Of a stretch of 64,000 bases of DNA, positions 30,001 through 41,415 are shown piece by piece (the first letter of the stretch is position 1; each line of letters starts with the position of its first letter). Both the position numbers and the translations under genes were made by a program. The notes under the pieces were generated by a model. It made no database searches and was not told where the DNA came from. It saw nothing but the letters and a program-made list of their open reading frames with translations. Source of the DNA: Litomosoides sigmodontis (Eukaryota > Nematoda > Chromadorea > Rhabditida > Onchocercidae). The stretch lies in NCBI GenBank assembly GCA_963070105.1, contig OY718806.1:1770365-1834364 (forward strand), given 5' to 3'.

Positions 30001-33000
30001 TTGACATTGTAGAAAGCGGAGTTACTCACAGGTTTGCGGTATTTGTTTTTTGTTTTGTGGTTACTTTAGTTATAGAGTAATTTAATTACCCTGGTTTGAA
30101 GAAGAATCACTTTCTCGCTTTATTTTGCAACGCATCTGAGCTCACATCTAAGCGTTTAAATTGGATATTTTATTCTTAGTCTTTTAATCGTCAAAAACGG
30201 TTGCAGGAAAGAGACCATTGTCCGTCACATTTCTTTTAACTTTCAGTTTAACCGAAGATGAAAAGGAAACGCTGTGGGAAAAACGGCACTACTTGACTCA
30301 TATTACAGACGCTTTGCCTTTAGTACTTGCTTCTGCCGTTGGTTGGGATTGGGCATCATTGACAAATATTTATCAGTTGCTAGATGATTGGATGCCACTG
30401 AGTTCAGTGCAAGCGATTGAACTTCTGCTTCCGCAGTAACTTTTTTTTTTTTATTGAAAACTCGAAAGTGCAATTCTTGTGTGCAGGAATCTGTGATCTG
30501 TTAACTGTTTGATTTTTTTTTCAGTTTCCCTGATCTTACCGTTCGTTCGAAAGCCATATCGTGGCTTAAAAACGCTTCATCAGATTTTCTGTTCAATTTC
30601 CTTCCCGAATTAGTGGAGGTATTTCTGTTTTTATCTTCAGTTCTTATCAATTTGAGATACTATTCGCCAGGTTTAAAACTCCTTAGCATCCATTTTCGGC
30701 GAGTTGGAGGTTCCTATTTGTGAACTGAAGTGGGGAAGAAGGAAATATTCTGATTTGAAATGTCTAAAGGCTGTGCTTAGTTTCTTAAGCAGCCAATAAA
30801 GGTATTATTAAAAACAATTGAACCAGTGTCAAATTCTGTTGTTCTGCGAATGCGGCTGTCATTTTATTTTTTTAGTTCTGTTTTGTAGTTTGATTCAGTT
30901 ACATATACGTTATTATAGGCCTTGCGATTTGAGACATTCGAAGATTCTTCGTTGGCTGTTTACCTACTGTCTCTTTGTGCTGGCGACCGTCGTTTTGCTT
31001 TCGAACTTTACTGGTATCGTCTTCATTAGAGAGTTTTTGATTGATAACCTAATATTTCATGTTTTATTGACATATTTCTAGGCAGCTGCAACAGAGGATA
31101 GATCAGTCTCAAGAAAGAAGCTACTCAAATCGATGCAGTTTATTACAGCAGCAACTTCTTAATCTGTTAGATGAAGAATTCGGCATTGATATTGAAAATC
31201 AGCATCAACTTTTGCAAGCATTAAATGTAATCTCTTGTGAAATAAAAGATGCCGGTGATGCGAGCAGGATGGTTCGTTATTTAAATTAGTTAAAGCTGGG
31301 TACTGCAGACGGATTTTCTTTGTATTTCTTATGTGGTATTCCACTTATTTCTCCTAGTAGGAAGTATTATTTTAAGTTTTATGAAGTCCATGAAACTTGT
31401 GCACAATTTGAAATTTTAGCATTTAACTCTTCAACGACATCTTGCTTTACTGGATGCTCGAATCCTAGAAAACAATGTACGTCTTCCTCTTTTGCCGTCA
31501 TTTTTGTGTACTGGCATAAATGTATCAGAATCAACTTATTTCAATTCACTGACGAAGCCGATAAAAGTAACATTCAAAAGCTTGAAAAGTTCATTTGCAA
31601 TTCTGTATAAGGTAAGCTTTCTTTTTGCACGTTATTCATTAGTTGTGGGCAGTTCTTTAATTTTGTGTTTTTTTGAACTGCCGTTTCAAGCAGTAACGAC
31701 TTCTTGCTGATAGTCGTTATCTAATTCTAACACGATATGAACATTATGAAAATTTTACGCATTGTTTATAATGAATATTATAGGTTGGTGATGATATGAG
31801 GCAAGACGCATTAGTGTTACAATTGGTGAAAATGATGAATGATATATGGTTAAGTCAGGATCTTGATCTTAGAATGGTTATTTTCCGTTGTGTACCTTTT
31901 GGAAATAAAAGTGGTACGGAATTTTTACTGCTATCTTTGGTTGCAAAATTACTTATCGGCTTTTTGATTCTTTTGGATTTCTCAGTAGCTTTTGAGAAAT
32001 AAAGAAGGAGTCATGTTTCAAAGGAATGGTCGAATTGGTTTCCGATTGCCGTACGCTATGTGAAATTCAAAGTGCCGTTGGTGCTGCTGGCGTATTTAAA
32101 GATGATTTGCTCAAAAAATGGCTTGAAATGCATAATCCCTCTGAATTCCAGTATAAAATAGTAATTTTCAATTCTTCGCTTAAAACTTATGTCTTATATA
32201 AACATCTAAATAAGTGAACCTCGATAACATGGAATAATTTTCGATTACGCCAGCGAAGGGATGATTAGTTGTGTAATATAATTAGTGTCAGTGTTATCTA
32301 ATTTTATTTCTTGAATGAAATGACTTTCAGGCGTTACAGAATTTTCATTTGTCATGTGCAGGTTGGTGTGTTGCTACCTATGTACTCGGTATTGGCGATC
32401 GACATAATGATAACATATTGGTTACCAGGACAGGTCATGTTTTTCATATTGATTTTGGCAAATATATGGGTGACTGGCAAACGGCTGCTGGATTCCGACG
32501 GTTAGCTTCGCATTGAATTCCGACGACGCATTCATGAAAACTTCTGGATAATGGTGTTTTAAAAATTATGTTCAAAATGATGAAAATCTTTTCCAGAGAT
32601 CGCACACCTTTTATTTTTACCAGTGATATGGCTTACGTCATTAATGAAGGTTCGCCTCAGTCAGCGACAAGTCGTTATCAGCATTTCGTTGATAACTGTT
32701 GTAAAGCCTTCAATTTGCTTCGAAAGAAGTATTCACTACTCGTAAACCTCATGAAAATGGTATATGTAAACAATTATTCCAAGAATAGCAGTCTTCTCGT
32801 ATTTTCCAAAAATCAAATTTTTATTTCTTAATTTGACATTAGCTTTGTTAGCTATCCACGCAGAATGAAATAGTTTGAAGAACCATATCATACTTTTGTG
32901 CACACTATATACTCAAGAACATGTAACATCATTCTAGTACGCTAACAGCTTGTTTGCATTCATATTCAAAATAAAATAGCTGTCAAAAGCCTGAGCATAT

Positions 33001-35699
33001 CTCTATCGAATTGAATATGACTTTATAGTGAACTTTTGCTGTTTTCAACTTTTTTTTCATGTGTGCATATTGTAGATGTCCTGTTCGGGTATCGCTGGAA
33101 TGAATTTGGAAGCTGTCAATTTCGTGCAAAGCAATTTGCTTTTAAATTTAACGGACACACAGGCAACTGTCCAGTTTACACGAATGATCGAAGAAAGTTT
33201 GAAAAGCAAATTTCCTCGGTAAAATTCGATGTATTTTCCGATCTAAATCCCTGAAGTTCGAGTGTTGCTTTAAATGATTTTGGGGATAAAAATTTGATAT
33301 TAGGAATTTTTGAAGCATTTCATTGTTTTAGACTGAATTTCCTTGCTCATACTTTGGTGCAGATGAGAAGCACTCCATCAATGTTACGAGGCGGGTATGA
33401 TGATCCCAACAAACTTTCATTCATTCAGCAATTATATACGTAAGTTTTGGAAAAATGGCATTGTCAAGAGCGTTTTCCTCGTCTGGTGCTGTCCTTAAAT
33501 GCAAACCGCCTCAATTATTTGGCTTTTTCATTACGGGCTATAATATCCAAAATTTACGAACATTTAGAAGAACATTAATTGCGGATGTATTATTTCAGAA
33601 TGAAGGATGATGGGCGCATCACAAGAGTTGACGTTCTGGCATTTGAAAAATGGCATATACCGGAAAAAGTTTATGTAAGGCGTATTATTTATAAACAATT
33701 TCTTAATAAGCAGATTTAGTTGTCGAAACTAAGTGATTTTTTGGTGAAATGTTGCTGCAATTACAAATGAACGATTGTTTTAACAGATGTACAAAGTCGA
33801 AGTCAATCGAGAGAACGAAATGGTTTGTGGTGTTGTGTATAGATCATTTGTGGAATTCAACGAACTTTATATCAAACTGTGCAGGAGGTAAGGGCACTGT
33901 GGGTGTATTTGGGAAAGGCAGCTTGGACTCAATCTATAATTGGAGTATGATCATACGTGGCGTAGTTGGTAGCTATGAAAATAGAAATAGTTTCTCTATA
34001 TTGTTCGGTTGAATCGACGAAGATCGGCGAAGGACAGTCTTCAATGCTATAGAATACCTTTTCATAAGGTGTCGGGGTGTATTATGCTGGCCAAGTCTGA
34101 GAATGAGAAATTTTGCTACATGTCGCTTTAAACATTCTTGTTTCATTGTTAGATTTCCATTTGCACATCTTCCACCACTCTCGCAAGGGACGAATGTTGG
34201 TCGCTCAAATATACGGAAGGTTGCAGAAAGAAGGCAGGCGGATCTGCAGCAGTTTCTAAATGTGCTCTTTGAATATCATCCTGAAGTGGCAAGTGTAAGT
34301 AATTTTTTTACTCAACATGTTGCGATTTGTAATAAGAAGTAAACTAATCAAGGAACTTCGTGATGGCAGGAAAAAAACAACATGAACTAAGTATGCAGCT
34401 TTCATGTCTGCTTGCTGACATAATGGAATTGAGAATTTATTCAGAGTGATTTGGTATACTCATTCTTTCACATGATTTTTCGCGACAGTGCACCTGAAGA
34501 ATCGAATCAATTTTTGCAATCTGCCAAAGGTTAGATTTTTTCTTTTTTTATTACTGGAGTGGAACAACTTTGGATTTCGATGCTAGAAATATATTAGTCC
34601 TTTTTTAAAAAGGGTGTTTCATTTTATAAATGTAAACTGCAGTGGATGAGCACGATATCCCGTCAAAGAAAGTAACTGGCCGCGTCTTTTTGAGACTTAC
34701 TTATGACCAACAGGATGGAGATTTGAATGTATTCATTGGTCACGTCAGGGGATTAAAAATCATTAATGGGCAAGCGCCAGATTCTTATGTCAAGACGTAA
34801 GCCATTCATATCCATATCCAGAATTATATTTTTAGTTTCTGATTTATGCAGAATATTGTATGTTACAATATAGTTTTTCTAAACTTGAATGTTATAGATA
34901 CCTGCATCCCGATCCGCAAAGAATTTCGAAGCGAAAGACTCATGTTGTAAAAAACACTCAAATGCCAACATTTAACGAGGAGGTTTGTACTTACGGTGTC
35001 ACATGATCATATAATCATACAAAATATAGATATCATACGGTTATACAAGTGATGCTCACCAAACACTACAAGACTGATAGATTCCATTGGATATCATGGA
35101 CCAAAATTAGACACACTTATTTGATTCCTAAATTTCACTGCAATGCCTCCTGCACTTTGAGACAATTAAGTAACACAACTGAAAAACTTCCATGAGAAAC
35201 AGAAGGTGAATGTTGTTAAAAAAATATTCGAATGATAACATTTAACAGCAAGGTTTGCACCTACACTTGCAGATCATGCATCATATTGAAACAGATAGAT
35301 CAGCCACTAAATAGATTAAAAACCGTTTAAGTGCTAACGTTTTGATTAGTTCTAGACATTAAGCAATTGTATTTTCCTGACCGGAAGGCAAACAGTAAAA
35401 TTGATTTTCGATATTCATTAGCTAATCAAAATTTGCAATTATTGAGCGAGGTTTTTTTCTCGTATTGAATACTAATTTTAAAATTTAATTTCCAGCTGAG
35501 TTATCAGCTGTTGTCTGATACGAATTTAATTAATCGAGCTCTGGAAGTATCAGTTTGGAACTGTGGTTCACTGGTTGGTGAAAATTCGGTAATTGGTTCT
35601 GTGCACATCCCATTACGTAAGCTCTTGGACACTCCTGTGGATCGTAAAGGGATAAAAATTGTGGACGGTTGGTTCAATTTGAGTACAGGTTCACGATAA
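24063..35699 (+). CDS. piki-1: Class II phosphatidylinositol 3-kinase, C2- and PX-containing
   Basis: About 35 exons, roughly 1,550 residues. From exon 25042-25250 onward (26039-26225, 26312-26448 and so on to 35496-35699) every splice phase joins. The N-terminus has a ubiquitin-interacting-like motif ([15 protein letters not shown]), a clathrin-box-like LIDLSD and WEEFDPL. Then follow a Ras-binding-like region (26551-27388), a PI3K C2 domain (28484-29817), a helical PIK domain (29951-31271) and the kinase domain (31420-33439). The kinase has the ATP-site lysine ([13 protein letters not shown]), catalytic loop GDRHNDN, DFG and the class II activation loop (GFRRDRTPF). A PX domain (33599-34529) and a C-terminal C2 domain (34643-35699) complete the class II order. 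These enzymes make PI3P and PI(3,4)P2 on endosomes and phagosomes. The join between exon 24319-24468 and exon 25042 is unresolved in phase, so an N-terminal exon may be missing. The exon before ATG begins after TTGCAG at 24036, possibly a trans-splice site. Confidence 0.95.
35190..35262 (+). pseudogene. Fossil copy of a PI3K C2-domain exon and its donor
   Basis: Inside the last PI3K intron, this sequence resembles the end of the preceding exon (34930-34982) and the first bases of the following intron. It shares ATGTTGT, the A run, AACATTTAAC and AGGTTTG.AC.TAC. Point changes make it non-coding. It reads as a decayed tandem duplicate of that exon. Confidence 0.6.
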
Positions 35700-37156
35700 G
35701 TATGCATGCTTGTGAGAGAACATGTTGCTTCCGTCCTTTTAAATTAGGGAGAATCAGCTGTTTATAAGCAACAGCGTTGTACATAGTTTTCAAGTTTTTA
35801 TTGCTTTTTTTAAACGTTTATTTAAAAACTTGCTTTGCATCGTTCTATTTCTCTCTCCTTTTCTCTTTAAAAGTTACTGTTTTACCGACTGTTTAATATT
35901 TCATAATGTAAAGTATTTCTGTATTCTCTGTAAATACTACTTGACCTTTGCTCATTGCTTTGCAGTCTTCCACTTTTATACAATGTAATGAATAAGCATT
36001 GTTTTGCATAGGGTACTGGATATATTCTAATGTGATCTAGTGAAGCGGATAGAGCAATTTATGGTGAAAGCAAGGTAATCTGAAGTTTAGTAAACACCAA
36101 CATACGTTACCTTGTTATTCAGTTCGTAACATATACGTTCCCTTTGAATATTTCGGCACAATTTTTGGGTTAAAATTCTCCCACCACCAGCTATTCTGAT
36201 TATTTATAGCTAATTCAATGACCTAAAAGTTTTGTTTATTTATAGCGCACTATGTAGCTATCTATTTTTACGTTACAATTTGCTTCTATCTCTTATCAAG
36301 TAAAACTTTCGGAGCGTAATTGGACAGAGTGTCAGGTAAAACTTTTGGAGCGTAATTGGACGGAGTCTTTCATCGCAGTTCATATTCAACCCTTGACGTA
36401 ATGATGTCGATATAGGTGGAATATCTGTGAAACGCATGAGATGCTATGTAACGAACTAACACATTTTCGAATCATTCCAGTCTAATCGATGATTTCTTAT
36501 CCCTTAGAGTATAACTAATATGTATGATTACAGCTTGCATTGTTGTGATACTGTCCAAACAGTTCTTTTCCCTTCTCACATCTTCCCCAGTTGTTGTGAG
36601 AAGTTGAAATATTCCCGTGATAAATTTACGGTCATCTTTTACTGCTCCATATTTCATTAGGATTCAATATTTGCAAAGAGTTGCGTCCAGGATTGTAGCC
36701 TAGCCATTCGATTACGCGTGTTGCAGTAAGTGCTCAATAAAACGATCAATGTTGCATTATTGCAAATGCCGATGATCCCACGAAGAATGAAAATTATCCC
36801 ATTTTGTATGGAAAATTTTTAACGCAAGGAAAGAACTGTTTGCAGCAGCTTGTTCGGCGTACTATTAAAGCAGTAATGGTATTAAGCGGCACTGCTCTCC
36901 GGTCAATCGTGTAACGGAGGAATAATATTCGATTAGTGTTAAATTAACCAGTCAATAATGGCCGGTCTTGTAATTGGTTTGATTTCTCGTGTCCAGCTGG
37001 TCACTGGCGAAGGAAATGGAGTTCGCAGATCTTGGTGACATTTGCAATCAAATAGTGCATTTGTAACGCTAAGGATAATTTTATTATAAAAGAAATCAGT
37101 AACTCAGTTACAAAAGGCATCAAAAATACGTATTTCCTTAAATTTGTTTCACATTT
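35700..37156. other. Convergent region between PI3K and unknown gene copy A
   Basis: Contains the 3' ends of PI3K (plus) and gene A (minus); no other gene was seen. Parts have diverged relatives elsewhere in the window: 36039-36185 resembles 44947-45080, and 36222-37156 resembles the region at 40533-41415. A local tandem duplication (TAAAACTTT.GGAGCGTAAT) lies at about 36299-36365. Confidence 0.6.
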
Positions 37157-38633
37157 TTAATCGGTACCGTAGTCGAAGTTGTCAGTCGGAGGCTGCTGCT
37201 CATTGCCCTGCATATAATATGCACCGTCTGTGAAAGCGCCCACAGTACCATCTTCAATCAGGTACCCGTCACATTCTGAAATCGCTCGATTATGCAGCCG
37301 ATTAGTCCTTGGCACTTGCTAGCTAGACTACAGCAAACGTACAAATCCATTCAGCTAGTTCCAGACTAACTTTCCCCTACTTACTTTCTAAGAAGGAAAA
37401 CCTATCCAATTTAAGGCAAACCTTGCCACTGGGCGAGCGGTAGATGAGTAAGAGCTTCCGCAATCATTTCAATCGTGTTCGACATTCTTGACATCATTTC
37501 TGTATTTTCAACTTGATCCGTATTAACTTTATGAATAATACAATCAAGTCCACTGGAGATTGCATTGACATGCTCACGGATAGCATGCATCTCGGTAGCA
37601 AGTTGGTTACACCAGCATGAAGATGCTTGAAATATCGTCGCCACATCTAAAAGTTGATAATTTAAAATTCTTTTAACTAATCGAATATCAAGAGATGAAG
37701 AGAATAGGAATTCCCATGCGTTTAATGTACTTGGAGGAAGGTTTGCGTGACCGACGACCGTCGGATTGCGCGGAATATCCGAATGTCGTGCTTGGTCGGT
37801 GGTTGCGTGCTGCGGTTGCTGCATTCGCGGGTGATTCATTTGAGCGGCTGTTGGTGCTGCTTCCACTCCAGCTGGTACTCCATTGACATTGATACAAGGC
37901 GGAACGCCTGAAGCTGCTTACTATCCATCATCATTCGTGCGTGATGATCTGTTATCGCTTGGACAATTGCACACTTTTCAAACAAGCCAAGGTATATTCC
38001 TATACCGACCAGAAGAATAGTAAAAATCCCACAACGTTTACAGTACTAGCGTTGAGAACATTGGCCATTTCTGGATATCAAATCTATCCAATCCTAACAT
38101 GTTGTCTATTCCTACCTGTATCATCCTAGCACACAGTATTAAGCGTTCCAACCGAACATACGTGACTTGCATGCTCGTACAATGCCGGACATATCACACG
38201 CTACTAAAACTGAAGGAACAAACCTGCACTCTTCATCTGCTTTTTCGGAGCCCTACTTTTCTTTATTACAGTTCCACCTTGCACTTGTGAACTGAATTGC
38301 TGACCAGCATCTGTTAATAAAATTTGACTGCAAAACAGTTGCAAAGCCTTTTGTAATTCTTGTGACTCTTAGCTACATCTCTCTCCTCTCTCAATTCATT
38401 CCTTTTCTACTCTTCCTTCACCAGATCTGCCTGATTTTGAAATCTTTAAAGCATACATCGTTTCCTACTTTCTCATAATATGAAGTTAGCTGTTTATTAT
38501 ATACCCAACAATTTTAGAATTTTAGTAAAATAAAATTAAAGAAATGAAAAATATCACTACCTTCAAAAATCTGTATCAATTCATCCTCTTCATCGGAGAC
38601 CTCAGTATTTGAAGTTTTGCGTTTAGCGGACAT
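37157..38633 (-). CDS. Unrecognised, probably nuclear protein; family copy A
   Basis: Five exons: 38561-38633, 38224-38310, 37731-37907, 37422-37646 and 37157-37275. All phases fit, giving 226 residues from ATG 38633. The N-terminus is short, basic then acidic (MSAKRKT, then VSDEEDELIQIFED). A lysine-rich segment follows (KKSRAPKKQMKS, nuclear-localisation-like), then a Pro/Gln/Met-rich middle. Next is a helical, heptad-like stretch of about 70 residues (MHAIREHVNAISSGLDCI; MMSRMSNTIEMIAEAL). The tail is ECDGYLIEDGTVGAF. No family is recognised. A weak resemblance to the C-terminal helices of Myb/SANT-like transposon-derived regulators is speculation. An alternative first exon (MSSAPNLHIQPDNGA) lies upstream at 39305-39350 with the same splice phase. 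Confidence 0.7.
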
Positions 38634-39094
38634 GTCTGATAATGTATTAGAATTATTTTCAAACAACAAATATTATCCGTCTAAACGTACAACGGCAAGT
38701 TCCCTGTGTTCCCTTAACTTTTAGACTGACAACTTCTTTTCCTTTTATTTTAATGTAATGCGTTCCTTGACACTAAAAGTCGAAGAACCAACAGAAAATC
38801 CGATAGCAAACTAGTCATCGTCTCTTACAATCATCATATAGTACATAGCTATAGCATAACACTATCAAACAACGCAATTGAAAAATTTGCATAAAAGAAT
38901 ATTTTCAGAAGCCTTCACTTCACTTCAAATATGAAACTTTAGTTACAACAGTTAACATATTCCTATATATATATATATATGTATATATATCGATGTCTAT
39001 ACTGAAAACAGTTACTAACAGTAGAAAAAATTTTTTAAATCGATAAGCAATTGTATTATAAATGACAGGATGACTGAGAATTCCATGTTAAACC
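38634..39094. other. Upstream flank of gene A
   Basis: AT-rich, with a (TA)n run at about 38964-38990. This stretch separates gene A's own first exon from block T and has no counterpart in the B and C copies. Confidence 0.5.
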
Positions 39095-40440
39095 CTCAGT
39101 GATTCAAGCTAAAAATAATCAATAACATAGAAGTTAGTGTTTTCTGCTATAGCTAAATTACTCCAAATTTTGAGGAAAAACCAAAGGAGGAAGGATGAAA
39201 AAAATTGTAGGAATTGAGCTGAAAAAGTGAAAAATGCCCTAATAATTTGTAGCATTTGAGTATTACGAAAGCAACGCGAAGAAATAGGTTCAAATACGGC
39301 TGACCTGCTCCATTATCAGGTTGAATATGAAGATTCGGAGCTGAAGACATCGGATGGAACTCGATTGTACAAGAAAACGTCAGAAGCAGACCGAATCACG
39401 CAATTGCAACAAGAAAAAATGATGAGGGCGTAGCGTGAGTATCTTTATATCACTGACAATGTGCTCTTTCGATGCATCCAGAATTTTGCATGTTGCACGT
39501 ATCCTCTGCCCTTCCTACTTTGTGAACGTAGGATGGCTCCGTGGTACGGACTCACTCCGTCTGGACCATCGCTGTCTGTGCACAATAAAGTGCGTGTATG
39601 AGTGGGATAGAGTCAGGGTGAGCGGAGGAGGAGGTAGGAGAGGAAGAGGAGGAGGAGGATGAGGAGGATGTAGTTTTGGACGAAAATGGGGGTGAGTGTA
39701 AAGTGTAATGATAAAATACCGTATTTTATACTAAAAATACATTTGAGCTTTATCACCGACCTCGGTGAAGTAATTGATTACTTATGAATCAAATCACAAT
39801 TAAAAGCTAAAACTAATATTAAGTGCGAATTAAAGGGGTGAAATAAAGTGACGGGAAATGCTTGCATAATTCTTAGCCTGTTTGTGTCTGCACATACGCT
39901 CTTACATCTTTGTAAGATTAAAGCAACATTATGCACTTGCTTACTGGAAGGGAAGAATTCGAATTTACAGTAGAAAGAAGCTATGTACGCCCATTAGATG
40001 TACGATCATAGCATAGCAGTGATGATCGATCATCAAGTATCACAAAGCTACCGAATTCTAGCAAATTGGACTAAAATTAAATATACTCGATAATGTGATT
40101 TTAACCTTTTAAGTTGAAAAGCGCTAGGTTATTTTATGTTTACGAAGGACTCCTAATGACCGATGGGTACGTGGCGAGGAATTTGAGTACTATTTGGAGA
40201 CGTTGTGTTTGTGGAGGAGTGTTGCTGAATAGTCTATTTGGAGCAGTTTTTTAGTAATTTGCTTTGAGTCAAGTATGATTTCAATATTTTTTTCGAAGAA
40301 ATTTCTGGCTGCTGGCTTTTATAGTTTTGATTAATTGAACTTCTGTGATTTTATTTAACCGAATTTTTAAGTGATTAATGATAAAAAGGCAGCATTCCTA
40401 GGTTAATGGAAAACGTGCTTTTGAATGATTTCTTTTGTGT
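39095..40440. repeat. Duplicated block T, copy 1
   Basis: 1,346 bp repeated at 48261-49606 (offset 9,166), with its first 989 bp also at 42829-43817 (offset 3,734). I found only three differences from the other copies, at 39253, 39594 and 39708. Its right end abuts the unit that begins at 40441. It contains the alternative first exon on the minus strand, an open plus-strand frame, and a (GGA)n-rich run at about 39622-39670. Confidence 0.95.
39305..39350 (-). other. Candidate alternative first exon for gene A
   Basis: ATG at 39350 encodes MSSAPNLHIQPDNGA and ends at a GCAG|GTCAG donor in phase 1. That phase fits exon 2 of gene A (38310), so a transcript starting here would replace the MSAKRKT start. 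Identical exons lie upstream of copies B and C. Confidence 0.45.
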
Positions 40441-41415
40441 TTATCGACTAATATAAATGAATAAATTAATTCATAATTCTTCTTCGGCTCCATAAATATT
40501 CGAGTATCTAAAAAGGAATTCCTTCAAATTGACCTAAAAGTTTTGCTTATTTATAGCACACTATGCTGCTATCTACATTTATGTAACAATTTGCTTCTAT
40601 CTCTTAAACTTTTGGAGCGCAATTCGATGGAATCTTTCATCGAATTTCAAATTCAACTCTTGATATAATGATGTTGATATAGGTGGAATATTTGTGAAGC
40701 GCATGAGATGCTATGTAACGAACTAACATATTTTCGAATTATTCCAGTCTAATTGATGATTTCTTATCGTTTAGAGTATAACTAATATGTATGATTAGTG
40801 TTTGCATTATTATATTATTGTCGAGACAGTTCTTTTCCCTTCTCACATCTTCCTGAGTTGTTGCGAGAAGAGAAGATGAAATATTTCCGTAATAAATTTA
40901 CGGTCACTTTTTACCGCTTCATATTTTATTAGGATTTAATATTTGCAAGGAGTTGCGTCCAGGATTGTAGCCTAGCCATTCGATTACGCGTGTTGCAGTA
41001 AGTGCTCTATGTAATAAAACGATCAATGTTGCATTATTGCAAATGATGACGATCCCACGAAGAATGAAAATTATCCCGTTTTGTATGGAAAATTTTTAAC
41101 GCCAGGAAGTAACTGATTGCAGCAGCATGTTCAGCGTACTGCTAAAGTAGTAATGGTATTGAGCGGTACTGCTTTTCGGTCGATTATGTAACGGAGGAAT
41201 GATATTCAATTAGTCTTGTTTATGTTCAGTTAGCTAATCACTGGAGAGCGAAATGGAATTCGCAAATTTTCTCAGAGATATTGCGCAATGCAATGCAAAG
41301 AAGAAATTTATTAAAAAAGAAATCATCAATAGCTCATCTATAAAAGACAAATGAGTTTTAGATCAGAAGATGAGTTTTATCCTGAATTTTGTTTCATATT
41401 TTAATTGCAACTATG

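Noticed and set aside
39435..39662. 75-codon plus-strand frame ending in a Gly/Arg run
   Set aside because: Present in all three T copies simply because T is duplicated. The end is a GGA-rich run and there are no splice sites or family features.
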